Positions 28,501-34,152 are shown, numbered from the stretch's first letter. The stretch is 54,217 bases of DNA from Pandoraea sp. ASV26 (GCF_016428915.1 NZ_JAELTP010000030.1:1-54217); one strand, 5' to 3'. Numbers and translations are program-made. Notes: a model not told the origin generated them from the letters alone.

Positions 28501-28773
28501 AGCGCCACGGCGTCGCAGGCCGCGACCGCTGCGCAGGACGCCGTGGCACGAGAGCGGGCGTTGCAGCGTCAGAACGCGCCGTCGATCTTCTCGGTGCGGA
28601 TGCTGGGCACTCCTGACGCGGGCGCACCGGCAGCCAATCCTAAGGGGACGGCGATGTCACCGCAGGCGGGCACGAGCTATGACCCGGCCAGCGCGTTCCA
28701 ATTGGTGGGCAACGGTGAGTTGACCGAAGCACAGAAAACGCAACTGACGCGGGAGGAAAAGGCACATCTGTGA
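16504..28773 (+). CDS. Giant filamentous-haemagglutinin-like exoprotein (TpsA type, DUF3739 C-terminus), 4089 residues
   Basis: An unusually long N-region with a basic cluster (PRRRQRRRLGRVIRD) precedes the hydrophobic core of an extended signal peptide; cleavage is likely after AHA, residue 57. Residues about 145-340 form the TPS secretion/haemagglutination domain (ILSWETFNVGRNTSVNFAQQ, VLILNRNGVIFGGTSQVDTR). Then follow about 3000 residues of beta-helix-type repeats rich in G, S, T, N, with modules such as 'ldvsgG.l.a.gG.itl'. The C-terminus has the DUF3739 wording (SRDSILLGLSRVMTTFGGNI, PPGDIDLVAPLGTIDAGEAG, VQVQGKSTGLP). Members are secreted adhesins or matrix proteins. A TpsB transporter gene is not in the window. 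Preceding sigma and FecR genes suggest envelope-signal-controlled expression. No frameshift is seen over 12.3 kb. Confidence 0.92.
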   Translation: MQPNPFVSPATPAFDSSIDLPRRRQRRRLGRVIRDLHRTPIVQAVALTLMASSAAHAQQAFSNAWFAARGAAQASTSQTGRLPNGMPVTSLMDPSAQQQQANAQLQRSIANLSTAAQNIAAMQAAQANARTAAANSDATIPDGLSEGGLKVDTNSLTKGWINAQAPTQTTSNGKTNVNIQQTADKAILSWETFNVGRNTSVNFAQQSDWAVLNRVNDPQARPSQIQGQIHGDGTVLILNRNGVIFGGTSQVDTRNLVVAAAKMTDAQFQTGGLYGANGTTPSFTDALGNIEVQAGANITTRSPTSVTQGGGYVLMLGRQVSNAGTIVTPQGQVTLAAGDSFVIRKGVGTDANTPSTTRGNEISPQFVAQSTAGKVVNTGLLMSPEGDITMAGRDVQQLGTAVSTTTVNMRGTIHLLNSASDALGNVTLGSGALTSVLISDNGATALDSQRTALIQDSAAQDLLRANMSRGLFDNLSRLSDRRDQSRVEIVSGGNVDFQSDSLTLATGGQIAVSATGRSFVANRAQLDVSGAVGVALSMDSNNVKINVQGNEQRDAPGNRDNAALNNANVWIDRRRLVYVPASVGGYANERWYTPGGLLEVGGYLSNQAHRIGEWAAQGGTVTLGGSEVVTQAGAAINLSGGSLDVQTGFLNQTWLRGADGQIYDANTAPANVIYTGVYTGFDVTHPRWGANTTESYASPLIAPQRVLQNGYTVGRDAGRLSISAPTAVLEGDVIANVYTGPVQTQARPSGLTDGYALSQFAIARAGSLTLGQYTGIGRADAFASDVVIGAVDDITTALKVGDALDASRKNTVWIDATRLSGFGLGEIDLATRDDITVRGDLRLDNGGRLNLIAPVVDLEGNITVRGGTVNISNLFLQAGNQSPIALLRSDDMSSLTLGAGAKIDVRGLWVNGSTDPDSLSGVALLNGGSVTFDATGDVTIADGSVIDVSSGGAVLAGGKTKGGTGGNVTLIAGDSTSDHGVAVGTLSLNGQIVAFGVNGGGKLTLSTPDGILIGSNASLAGGTLTAGAPADVSVKLAEPYTVPAGTPLPFSTIDAHSKLVLDVPTPVGINVDNGFSNVFAASAWVVPAGVSVMVYRDDAGGGYQYYNSGDTLPAGKRVFGFNGQIPAGTVIPSSVFPNGFPIEPYRVVYTAGTVSSVAVTYPVGAIVPVGTVFSRDVAVSPVPVFNAGSSASGASFFSAGFSSYDLNGGQGVRVDNGVTLAPTMPVYRFTADSVNARTGSDPAKALEVVLPALFAGNAQTDTLTQRGGASLALRSLSRDYQGNKTGGEVVIGRGASVSVDPGQSLTLDAFGRITVDGSLIAHGGKIALTTEADNVLASARNFDALGTNLGWAIWLGPTASLDVSGVGYSALDASGHTYGTVSDGGSIQVSGGPSFVIVRPGAVLNADGANVTLDTATVSGQPSSATGSTTLTSNGGAIALSSTSGLMLDGNLHAVSGGAGAMGGDLSLSLMTPSFKDPTGVIPSSVLVPGFFTVTQARTTPVDLSGPGAVAGLSFGKAAVSVDQIKDGGFSSLSLLATDYMIFNGDVSLSLDKSLKLMANAFTSSAPQQGTLVPTSNSVRLAAPYVSLTGTPSVYQDGYRSGSIGNPGGTNAPTTATFEVDADLIDVQGPIAFSADIRYYDPTTFQNISTPSLGFLTTRLVSQGDIRFLPTLASQGATSLGTSWDLDLEAAQIYPATGAVANIIAGQNNPTYSGTLTLGRTTAALPDQPMSVFGTLMLAAPNIKQGGVVRAPFGALFFGQTGASVPGSSTVTQHIELLPGSVTSVSTAGLTMPYGGTFDGVTYSYNGTSIKPIPVGGFTSGGLGIGSGIRLKAGTIGVDDGAVLDLTGGGSLTGAGFVSGRGGSVNVLNTPLVNANPTMTLSKASDKVYAIVPGYGSAYAPISPENGAGDPAIGQRITIGEGVPGLPAGTYTLLPSNYALLPGAYRVEIGGTGQNLPTSATAAGNGTYLVAGYTSIANTTARSQLPSTVLVTPGTSVRKYSQFNEQSYSDFLTSQVTQFGGIPSMLPSDGKALDILFTQPSTQPSTVPASPVFRFDGKALFNAAQGGIAGQAAVEGVGEITSSGRTAGFTGVSVGAADLTAIDAPRLSINGYLSLLLGQQFSFLNGTSVSNLFVRDGVTLSGGELFLVGNNITIGNNVTLTTLGQGAVPFDTASTGLPYWANNYTVLGLSNGDVEFGGQQSSTGTISVGAGSRLLSEGTLVLSTNGASMLDPTARFGSRNISLAVGALNVGDAAQIAAAGNPAGMLFNQAMLSTLLKGDPSSGAPALEKLTLGAAGAINMFGSGALDARGSGVNVVLKAPAIYGLGAAGDHATIAADQLTWNGVAGASAPAIVAGGPGTGVGALSLVASEIDLGTYVSTDTTNVSRTIYGFGNVDLTASNRIVSAGKSTLYVYQAPSTQSGAVFGQSGTGGNLTLATPLLSGTQKSITGYVAGGALNVVAPDGTTPSTAKSSIAGAEIDLTGDSVLIGSTVLLPSGKLAVDATHDIVLAGNSRIDLSGPVSQIQTATVYGFGGTATFTSAQGSVSQASGSVIDVSAQNANAGAITVDARTGTLALDGTLLGSANTGFVSADFGAQAGTFADFAGLNAALGQGGFFDSRTFVQKRGDLVVGDGVKAHNVGISVDGGSLTVNGTIDASGAAPGTIRLSAGNGLTLGGAAVLDAHGTTLQVDSYGAPIEAKNRGHIELTTAGGTMTLSPGATFDLSTPDGRNYGEIILNALRTAETSGDIAINATGPLTIRGADSIALNGFWTYNLPGGSVISQATLDTYDAASTAFMTAAAGNGALAARTAGLSAYGSAYHLRPGVQIASVGDLSIVGDIDLAKYRYGPGADRDPNSATYGAGEPMALVVRAGGNLTVNGNISDGFKASPGSPATFTLIDVSTVPNFVRQSDSDGTNTFTYWYTETTDVYLPNAWTVPTDAFYTWWTGINGGPYVDSAGVSYYSGDTIPAGTTLSIANSYAFGFEVNNLPSLAKMTSPAVAGSPATSPGAAMLAAGSRSASIRLVGGADLTSADQRAVQTTRALAGQGNVTLSDSTYNSSMSPTYFSVLRTGTGNLDILAGGSFSEATPYGVYTAGTASAPMLAADGSNPYDLPGTLTSGSVRVWYPEHGGDVLISAQQDVTGNIQLADNASRYIDSNYTANWLWRQGGAGVTPDLGAWGINFGTMAAVNSYNRIPELIGFQGIGTLGGGNLTLVAGRNAGVMSSASSTTSTGLDLAVASTGRVLADGTLVQTGGGDLTVKVGGMLNGRAAVSRFDMVADYFGSMTSLRGNMTIDAGSVGAIAPFGNGSYWSSYDPRAQDVNTIKGVLQTRGPTLMPGDGTVSVTTRGDLVLGGVGDAGMNQVSDVDGAYYTNSAGAVVKGGNTQFTLWMPSTGIRLFTAGGDVMPLEGDSGSNTNTNGGSGIFPGSLSVVAANGDVRFVTPMAPSAPNTNIELMSSPVGQMDVLAAGSIYGQGATLAMSGADMSSLATPQHPLFQTLGGSLTSASANAAVRLSARNPLAYGEDTVTSLLHAQDSAPARVYAGLDIDDLSIGKTLTPLYDVNSGFLPTHSAWYVAAKPFAVMAGRDIVGVGPVPDTFVNLTGSDITLMQAGRDILFQTVNIVGPGLLQMQAGRNLYQGYYGSLTSVGDVVHPSNTSGGADISVLAGVGANGPDYASFARRYFDPANQLPGGSALAGSGKVAHAYGDELTAWLKQRFGYTGTSADALGYFLALPSTQQGVFVREVYFQELLLGGREYNDASSPRYGSYLRGREAIATLFPAVNAQAQPIDYNGAITMFSSVTGMNNVNGVNIPITSDAGVRTNFGGNIQMLNPGGRTLVGVEGVTPGAAAGVVTQGEGDIQLYSRDSILLGLSRVMTTFGGNIQAWSADGDINAGRGAKTTVLYMPPKRVYDNVGDVTLSPSVPSSGAGIATLAPLPEVPPGDIDLVAPLGTIDAGEAGIRVSGNVNLAALSVVNAANVQVQGKSTGLPVIAVVNVGALTNASATASQAATAAQDAVARERALQRQNAPSIFSVRMLGTPDAGAPAANPKGTAMSPQAGTSYDPASAFQLVGNGELTEAQKTQLTREEKAHL

Positions 28774-28940
28774 GTGCAGGCGTGACGTTACAAAAAATAA
28801 TCTGCGGATTTGCCCTTCGATATCCGTCTTGTCATTGAGGCTCGTAAGCAGCCGAAAGATTAGAGCGTTCATGGGTATCGGGGGCACACAATGTTCGCGC
28901 AGAAGACATTCGGGGAAAGTGGGGCACGGGAGACGCTGAC

Positions 28941-29588
28941 GTGGAACTGAGCACAGTAAGCCATGTCGGCGTCGCCCTGGCAGAAGCACAGGAAGGTCGC
29001 TGGGTGGAGCAGACAAGCACGGCGACTCAGATGCTGCGCGAGTGCCTGGAGTCGAACTATGACCGGTTGCTGCGGCGCCTGTCGCGCCGTATCGGCTGCT
29101 CAGACACGGCCAGCGACAGCCTGCACGAGGCGTGGGTGAGGCTCGGCAGCGCCACGCTGCCCGACGCGGTGCAAAGCGCCGAGACCTACGTGTTTCGGAT
29201 GGCTTACCACCTGGCGGTCGACCAGATGCGTGGGCGCAGCATGTGGGCGTCGCTCGCCGACGACAACGAAATGTTTGACGGACTGCCGGACCGTGGGCCG
29301 GGGCCTGAGGCGGTCGCGGGCGCTCGCTCGGAGCTGGCGGCGCTGGCCCGCGCGCTGGAGCAGATGCCGGGCCACCATCGCCGCGTGCTGGTGGAACTGA
29401 GGATCGACGATCTCACGCGCGAGGAGGTCGCGGCGCGTCACGGGCTGTCGTTGCGCAAGGTCGACACGCTGCTGCGCCAGACCCTCGACTACTGCGCCAT
29501 CCAGACGGGGCGCGCCGCGTGTGGCGGCATTAGCGAATCGCGGCGCTCGGTCAAGCCGGCCGCCGCGCCGCAGACTTGCAAGCGGTAG
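28941..29588 (+). CDS. Second ECF sigma factor, FecI-like, without an anti-sigma gene
   Basis: 215 residues from GTG 28941 after GGGAG; an ATG at 29031 (MLRECLESNYDRLLRRLSRR) is an alternative that fits family length better. Region 2 has SDTASDSLHEAWVRLGSA and ETYVFRMAYHLAVDQMRG; region 4 has LEQMPGHHRRVLVELRIDD and REEVAARHGLSLRKVDTLLR. It is clearly a paralogue of the sigma factor at 14592-15095 (FRMAYHLAVDQ against YRMAYHAAIDK; RALEQMPGHHRRVL against RVLEQMPKRRRDIL). The C-terminal 30 residues are a low-complexity tail. It lies 167 bp after the exoprotein on the same strand and has no FecR of its own, so it may share the upstream FecR or form a cascade. Confidence 0.88.
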   Translation: MELSTVSHVGVALAEAQEGRWVEQTSTATQMLRECLESNYDRLLRRLSRRIGCSDTASDSLHEAWVRLGSATLPDAVQSAETYVFRMAYHLAVDQMRGRSMWASLADDNEMFDGLPDRGPGPEAVAGARSELAALARALEQMPGHHRRVLVELRIDDLTREEVAARHGLSLRKVDTLLRQTLDYCAIQTGRAACGGISESRRSVKPAAAPQTCKR

Positions 29589-29625
29589 CCGTCGCGCACC
29601 GGCAAGGGCACCGCCGGCGGTACGC

Positions 29626-30261
29626 TCAATGCATCGGCTCAGCCGGGGTTTCGTTCTCGAACGTGCGAAAGCGCCAGCCGAACCACACGGCCAGCATCCG
29701 GATGATGAAGCCTGCCGCGAAGCAGATGCCCGTTGCAAGGCCGTTCTCGACCCCCAGACGCAGCATGGCGACGTACATTGCGCCCGCGATACACGCCACG
29801 CTCGCATACATCTCCCGGCGCAACACCAGCGGTACCTGACCGCAGAGCAGGTCGCGCAGCATGCCGCCGCCAATCCCCGTGAGTACCCCCGCCAGCACGA
29901 CGATGACCGGACTCGTGCTGACCGTCATGCCGATGTCGCAGCCCAGAATGGTGAAGGCGGCGAGCCCGATGGCGTCGACGGTGATGAAGGTCATGCGCAG
30001 CCGGTGCACGTGGCGCGCGATGATGGACGTGAGCGTCGCCGCCCCCAGCGTGAGCAGCAAATACTCCGGGTGAGCGATCCAGACCAGCGGATGGCGGCCG
30101 AACAGCACGTCGCGGATGGTGCCCCCGCCCAGCGCCGTCACCATGCCGATGAAGGCGAGTCCGAAGCGGTCCATGCCGCGCTGCATCCCCATGATCGCGC
30201 CTGACATCGCCTCGGTCACGATGGCGATCAGGTAGAGCGCGTAGAAGATCTCTGTTTTCAT
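29626..30261 (-). CDS. TRIC/UPF0126 family membrane channel (YadS/YicG-like)
   Basis: 211 residues, seven membrane segments arranged as two three-helix repeats plus one. The two glycine-rich repeats typical of trimeric intracellular cation channels are visible: TALGGGTIRDVLFGRHPLVW and LTGIGGGMLRDLLCGQVPLV. A good ribosome site (AAGGGA) lies before the ATG at 30261. Bacterial members are thought to pass monovalent cations across the inner membrane. It is divergent from the small peptide gene at 30486, but the family is widespread and no link to the peptide locus is evident. Confidence 0.92.
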   Translation of the reverse strand: MKTEIFYALYLIAIVTEAMSGAIMGMQRGMDRFGLAFIGMVTALGGGTIRDVLFGRHPLVWIAHPEYLLLTLGAATLTSIIARHVHRLRMTFITVDAIGLAAFTILGCDIGMTVSTSPVIVVLAGVLTGIGGGMLRDLLCGQVPLVLRREMYASVACIAGAMYVAMLRLGVENGLATGICFAAGFIIRMLAVWFGWRFRTFENETPAEPMH

Positions 30262-30301
30262 AATGTCCCTTCAAGTGCCGGGGGGAATATATCACTTCGT
30301 G

Positions 30302-30368
30302 CGATTTCCCCGGTTTTTGACCGGCCCGTCGGGGACGCGCAGGCGCGTGCGCTGTGATTTGTACAAGT
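30302..30368 (+). promoter_or_regulatory. Upstream regulatory motifs of peptide locus 1 (shared with locus 2)
   Basis: Two blocks stand out. CGATTTCCCCGG is at 30302-30313 and CTGTGATTTGTACAAGT is at 30352-30368. The same 12-mer recurs exactly at 38714-38725, and the same 17-mer with a single T-to-A change recurs at 38692-38708, in front of the second peptide operon. The 17-mer ends 117 bp before the peptide start codon here and 103 bp before it there, a sensible activator distance. The 17-mer has imperfect dyad symmetry (CTGT ... ACAAG). The response regulator at 37452-38054 is the nearest candidate binder; that is inference. Confidence 0.6.
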
Positions 30369-30409
30369 TTTCACGAGGGTGGGGCGATGCGACACTGCTT
30401 CCAACGAAA

Positions 30410-30455
30410 CGACGCCCGCACACCGATCTTCCGGGCGTCGGGGCGGTAAGCGCCC
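30410..30455 (+). promoter_or_regulatory. Structured leader with two competing hairpins before peptide 1
   Basis: CGACGCCCG (30410-30418) pairs with CGGGCGTCG (30432-30440), a 9-bp stem with 13-base loop. Immediately after it GGGCG (30441-30445) pairs with CGCCC (30451-30455). The downstream CGCCCG (30451-30456) can also pair with CGGGCG of the first stem, so the two structures may exclude one another. The peptide ribosome site (AAGGAG, 30474-30479) begins 19 bases later. A role in controlling translation or transcript elongation is inference. Confidence 0.4.
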
Positions 30456-30485
30456 GTCGTCTTCCACACTACCAAGGAGTCCGTC

Positions 30486-30563
30486 ATGCCCTACGTTCCC
30501 GGTCTGCTGTCCAACGTCATCGAGGGTCTGGTGGCCATTTTTCCCTTCATCGGTACCCATTGA
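30486..30563 (+). CDS. Small hydrophobic peptide 1 (25 residues), exporter-linked
   Basis: The ORF starts MPYVPGLLSN and ends EGLVAIFPFIGTH. An optimal ribosome site, AAGGAG at 30474-30479, lies six bases before the ATG. The peptide is nearly uncharged (one Glu, one His), strongly hydrophobic and has helix-breaking Pro/Gly. Its C-terminal part (GLV-A-IF-PFIG) matches that of peptide A at 38514-38588 (GLV-GVI-APIFG), and both start with MP. No leader cleavage site is seen. The MacAB-type exporter starts 251 bp downstream on the same strand with no promoter-like break that I can recognise, so the two are probably co-transcribed. Possible roles: secreted membrane-active peptide (haemolysin, bacteriocin, surfactant) or signal peptide. 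I know of no named family. Confidence 0.65.
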   Translation: MPYVPGLLSNVIEGLVAIFPFIGTH

Positions 30564-30712
30564 TGCGCGTTCTTTTTCAGTTTCACAGCCTGTTCGTCGT
30601 CATCGTTGGTGGGATTTCTTTGCTGCGGACTTTGGGCAGGATGGTCTGTAAGGCCGCCAAACGTCTTAAACTCTCAACCTTTTGTGCTCCGAACGGTGCC
30701 TCGGGGCGGTGA
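30563..30712 (+). CDS. Possible 49-residue peptide translationally coupled to peptide 1
   Basis: Its ATG overlaps the stop of peptide 1 in a TGATG junction, a common coupling arrangement. The product begins MRVLFQFHSLFVVIVGGISLL and turns into a basic tail (RTLGRMVCKAAKRLKLS) with two cysteines. The shape, one hydrophobic helix followed by a cationic stretch, fits a membrane-associated peptide. There is no ribosome site of its own, no homologue that I recognise, and the codon use is less typical than in neighbouring genes, so it may be untranslated leader sequence of the exporter operon. Confidence 0.35.
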   Translation: MRVLFQFHSLFVVIVGGISLLRTLGRMVCKAAKRLKLSTFCAPNGASGR

Positions 30713-30714
30713 TT

Positions 30715-30737
30715 CTGCCGGTTTCTTCGACCGGCAG
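30715..30737 (+). promoter_or_regulatory. Hairpin between peptide genes and macA
   Basis: CTGCCGGT (30715-30722) pairs perfectly with ACCGGCAG (30730-30737) around a 7-base loop, starting two bases after the small ORF's stop. It lacks a T-run. Such a stem often stabilises an upstream message or partly attenuates read-through, giving more peptide than exporter transcript. Confidence 0.4.
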
Positions 30738-30814
30738 ACCAGCCGGCCGGCCAGTGGCAACGGATTTGCGCAGCGTTTTCTTCGACGTGCTTCTTTGATC
30801 GCCTACTTCGTTCC

Positions 30815-32005
30815 ATGATCCAGTTCATTCGCCGCCGACGCTATCTTGTCGCCAGCCTCGTCGTGCTCGTCGTTCTCGTGGTGCTCGGTCTGCGCAGTCT
30901 CGCGACCCCCAAGCCGCCGCAGTACATCAGCGCCACGGTCGAGCGCAACGATCTCGAAAACACGGTCCTCGCCACCGGCACGCTTCAGGCGTTCCAGCAG
31001 GTCGACGTCGGCGCACAGGTCTCGGGGCAGTTGAAGTCGCTCAAGGTCAAGCTCGGCGACAAGGTCAAGAAGGGGCAATGGCTCGCGCAGATCGACCCGG
31101 TGCTGGCGCAGAACAGCCTGCGTCAGGCCGAGGCCGACGAACAGAACCTACAGGCGCAGAAGCGCGCCACCGCCGCGCAGCTCCGGCAGGCGGAACTGGC
31201 GTTTGTTCGTCAACAGCAGATGCTGCCCGACAATTCGACGTCACGTCAGGACTTCGAATCGGCTCAAGCCGCGCTCGACACCCAGCGCGCCACGCTCGCG
31301 GGGCTCGACGCGCAACTGCGCAAGGCCGGTGTCGCCATCGAATCGGCCAGGGCCAACGTCGGTTACACGCGCATCGACGCGCCCATCGACGGCGAGGTTG
31401 TCGCGATCGTCACGCAGGAAGGCCAGACCGTGATCGCCCAGCAGCAGGCGCCGGTGATTCTGAAGCTTGCCGATCTGGACACCATGACCGTGAAGGCGCA
31501 GGTCTCGGAGGCCGACGTGATCCGCATCGCCCCGGGGCAGACGGCGTATTTCACGATTCTGGGCGACCCGGACAAGCGCTACTACGGCAAGCTGCGCGCG
31601 ATCGAACCCGCGCCGCAGAACTTTCTGGATACGCAGAGCACGTTGGGCGGCGGCGCCACGCGCAACAACACGGCCGTGTTCTACAACGCGCTGTTCGAGG
31701 TGCCGAATCCGGACCATCGCCTGCGCATCTCGATGACGGCTCAGGTCAACGTGCTGCTCGGCACCGCCAAGCAGGCGCTGAGCGTGCCGGTGGCGGCGCT
31801 CGGCAAGAAGGTCGGCGCCGACCGTTACGAAGTGCGCGTGTTGGGTGACGACGGCAAAGCGGTGACGCGTCAGGTCGTCACCGGTCTGAACAACAACGTG
31901 AAGGTCGAGGTGCGCGAGGGGCTCAAGGCAGGCGAGCGCGTCGTGATCGGTGAGGCCGGCGACACCATGCCGGCGGCCGATGCTTCGGTCAGCGCGGGTC
32001 AGTGA
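30815..32005 (+). CDS. macA: MacA-type periplasmic adaptor of a tripartite ABC exporter
   Basis: 396 residues. One N-terminal membrane anchor (YLVASLVVLVVLVVLGLRSL) is followed by the membrane-fusion order: beta-barrel/lipoyl half (VLATGTLQAFQQVDVGAQVSG, LKVKLGDKVKKGQWLAQID), a coiled-coil hairpin (LRQAEADEQNLQAQKRATAA onward to about residue 165, with Q-rich heptads), the second lipoyl half (YTRIDAPIDGEVVAIVTQEGQTV) and a membrane-proximal domain. MacA links the inner-membrane ABC protein to an outer-membrane channel. macB follows 24 bases later and an outer-membrane channel gene comes next, giving a complete exporter. MacAB systems export peptides, lipopeptides, protoporphyrin or macrolides; upstream peptide genes suggest peptides here. 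Confidence 0.92.
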   Translation: MIQFIRRRRYLVASLVVLVVLVVLGLRSLATPKPPQYISATVERNDLENTVLATGTLQAFQQVDVGAQVSGQLKSLKVKLGDKVKKGQWLAQIDPVLAQNSLRQAEADEQNLQAQKRATAAQLRQAELAFVRQQQMLPDNSTSRQDFESAQAALDTQRATLAGLDAQLRKAGVAIESARANVGYTRIDAPIDGEVVAIVTQEGQTVIAQQQAPVILKLADLDTMTVKAQVSEADVIRIAPGQTAYFTILGDPDKRYYGKLRAIEPAPQNFLDTQSTLGGGATRNNTAVFYNALFEVPNPDHRLRISMTAQVNVLLGTAKQALSVPVAALGKKVGADRYEVRVLGDDGKAVTRQVVTGLNNNVKVEVREGLKAGERVVIGEAGDTMPAADASVSAGQ

Positions 32006-32029
32006 CGGAACAGGAAAAGGAAGCCGAGG

Positions 32030-34141
32030 ATGTCGAGCGCCATCGCCCAATCCCCCTTGAACGCCAGCCCGCACCCCATGCTCGAGCTCACAGGCATCAC
32101 CCGGCGCTTTCCGTCGGGCGAGCGCGATGTCGTCGTGCTGCGCGATGTGAATCTCACCATCGAAGCGGGCGAGATCGTCGCCATCATGGGGGCATCGGGC
32201 TCGGGCAAGTCCACGCTGATGAACATTCTCGGGTGCCTCGATCACCCGAGTGAGGGCAGCTATCGCGTGGCGGGTCGCGAAACCCGCGATCTCGACGCCG
32301 ACGCGCTGGCGCAATTGCGTCGCGAGCACTTCGGTTTCATCTTTCAGCGTTATCACCTGTTGCCGCATCTGGACGCCGCTTCCAACGTCGAGATGCCGTC
32401 GGTCTATACCGGCATGCCGCATGCGGCGCGTCGCGCGCGCTCGGAGAAGTTGCTCGGCCGGTTGGGACTCGCAGACCGTACCGGTCATCGGCCGAGCCAG
32501 TTATCGGGCGGCCAGCAGCAGCGCGTGAGTATTGCGCGCGCGCTGATGAACGGCGGCGAGGTGATCCTCGCCGACGAACCGACCGGCGCACTCGATACGC
32601 GCAGCGGCAAGGAAGTCATCCGCATTCTGAAGGAACTCAACGCGCTGGGGCACACGGTCATCATCGTGACCCACGACGAGAAGGTCGCCGCGCATGCGCG
32701 CCGCATCATCGAGATTCGCGACGGCGAGGTCGTGGCCGACCGGGCGAATACGCCGGTGGCCGACACGCCCGAAGCGGGGGCGGCCGAGCGGGCTGCTGAG
32801 GCAACTGAGGTCGGTGGAGCCAGTGAGGCAGGTGAGGTGGCGGCATCCGGCGCGCGCGTGACGTCCATCGTGCGATCGGTGGATCCCGCGGCCGCGCACG
32901 CCAGTCATGGCGGGGCGTTGCCGCCGCGCCTCTGGCATGGGGGCATCGGCCGGTTTGCCGAGGCCTTCCGCATGGCGTGGATTGCGCTGGTGTCGCACCG
33001 TCTGCGCACGTTCCTGACGATGCTCGGGATCATCATCGGCATCATGTCGGTCGTCTCGATCGTGGCGATCGGCGAGGGGGCGAAGCGCTACATGCTCGCC
33101 GAGATCGGCAGCATCGGCACGAACACGATCAACATCTATCCGGGTAAGGACTGGGGCGACAATCGCGCCACCACCATCCAGACGCTGGTGCCCGAGGACG
33201 TGATTGCGCTCTCGGAGCAGGTGTATGTCGATAGCGCTACGCCGGAGACGGCGCGCAGCTTGCTGCTGCGGTATCGCAACATCGATGCCAGCGCGACGGT
33301 GACGGGCGTGGGCGAGCATTTCTTCCAGGTGCGAGGCATGAAGATCGCGCAGGGCATTGCCTTCGGACCGGACGAGGTGCGTCGTCAGGCGCAGGTCGCG
33401 GTGATCGACCAGAACACGCGTCGCAAGCTGTTCGGCACGAATCCGAACCCGCTCGGCGAGGTGATCTTCGTGGGCAACCTGCCGTGCGTGGTGATTGGTG
33501 TGACGGCCGAGAAGAAAAGCGCCTTTGGCGACATGAAGAGCCTGAACGTCTGGGTGCCGTTCACCACGGCGTCTGGCCGGCTGTTCGGTCAGCGCAATGT
33601 CGACAGCATTACGGTGCGGGTGCGTGACGGTCAGCCGAGCAAAGCGGCCGAGAAGAGTCTCGAGACGCTCATGACGCAACGCCACGGGCGCAAGGACTTC
33701 TTCACCTACAACATGGACAGCGTGGTGAAGACGGTCGAGAAGACGAGCCAGTCGCTCACGTTGCTGCTCTCGCTGATTGCCGTGATTTCGCTCGTCGTGG
33801 GCGGAATCGGCGTGATGAACATCATGATCGTGTCGGTCACGGAGCGCACCCGGGAAATCGGTATCCGCATGGCGGTGGGGGCGCGGCAGAGCGACATCAT
33901 GCAGCAGTTCCTGGTGGAGGCGGTGATGGTGTGTCTGATGGGCGGCGCCATCGGTATCGCGCTGTCCTTCGGGGCGAGCTTCATCTTCTCGCTGTTCGTC
34001 GCCAAATGGAAAATGGTGTTTTCGATGGGATCCGTGGTCACGGCTTTCCTGTGTTCGACGCTCATTGGCGTTGTATTCGGTTTCATGCCTGCGCGCAATG
34101 CGGCGCGGCTTGATCCGGTCGAAGCGCTTGCACGCGATTGA
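32030..34141 (+). CDS. macB: MacB-type ABC transporter (fused ATPase and permease)
   Basis: 703 residues. The N-terminal ATPase has Walker A GASGSGKST (residues 54-62), the Q-loop region GFIFQRYHLLPHL, the signature LSGGQQQRVSIARAL and Walker B VILADEPTGALD. A linker of some 80 residues, rich in Ala and Glu (about 240-300), joins it to the MacB permease: first helix TFLTMLGIIIGIMSVVSIVAI, a large periplasmic domain, and three C-terminal helices with the mechanotransmission stretch GGIGVMNIMIVSVTERTREIGIRMA in outline. Unlike import transporters it works as a molecular bellows that pushes periplasmic substrate through the channel. The linker is longer than I expect for MacB. The stop overlaps the next gene's ribosome site. 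Confidence 0.93.
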   Translation: MSSAIAQSPLNASPHPMLELTGITRRFPSGERDVVVLRDVNLTIEAGEIVAIMGASGSGKSTLMNILGCLDHPSEGSYRVAGRETRDLDADALAQLRREHFGFIFQRYHLLPHLDAASNVEMPSVYTGMPHAARRARSEKLLGRLGLADRTGHRPSQLSGGQQQRVSIARALMNGGEVILADEPTGALDTRSGKEVIRILKELNALGHTVIIVTHDEKVAAHARRIIEIRDGEVVADRANTPVADTPEAGAAERAAEATEVGGASEAGEVAASGARVTSIVRSVDPAAAHASHGGALPPRLWHGGIGRFAEAFRMAWIALVSHRLRTFLTMLGIIIGIMSVVSIVAIGEGAKRYMLAEIGSIGTNTINIYPGKDWGDNRATTIQTLVPEDVIALSEQVYVDSATPETARSLLLRYRNIDASATVTGVGEHFFQVRGMKIAQGIAFGPDEVRRQAQVAVIDQNTRRKLFGTNPNPLGEVIFVGNLPCVVIGVTAEKKSAFGDMKSLNVWVPFTTASGRLFGQRNVDSITVRVRDGQPSKAAEKSLETLMTQRHGRKDFFTYNMDSVVKTVEKTSQSLTLLLSLIAVISLVVGGIGVMNIMIVSVTERTREIGIRMAVGARQSDIMQQFLVEAVMVCLMGGAIGIALSFGASFIFSLFVAKWKMVFSMGSVVTAFLCSTLIGVVFGFMPARNAARLDPVEALARD

Positions 34142-34152
34142 GGTACTGCCTG

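Noticed and set aside
28872-28940. Short ORF (MGIGGTQCSRR...) between the exoprotein and the second sigma gene
   Set aside because: No ribosome site, no hydrophobic or conserved pattern.
30352-30368. Interpretation of the 17-base motif as a true lux box
   Set aside because: Half-sites CTGT and ACAAG are there but the spacing is shorter than in known 20-base lux boxes, and no luxI-type gene is present; kept only as an unassigned motif.
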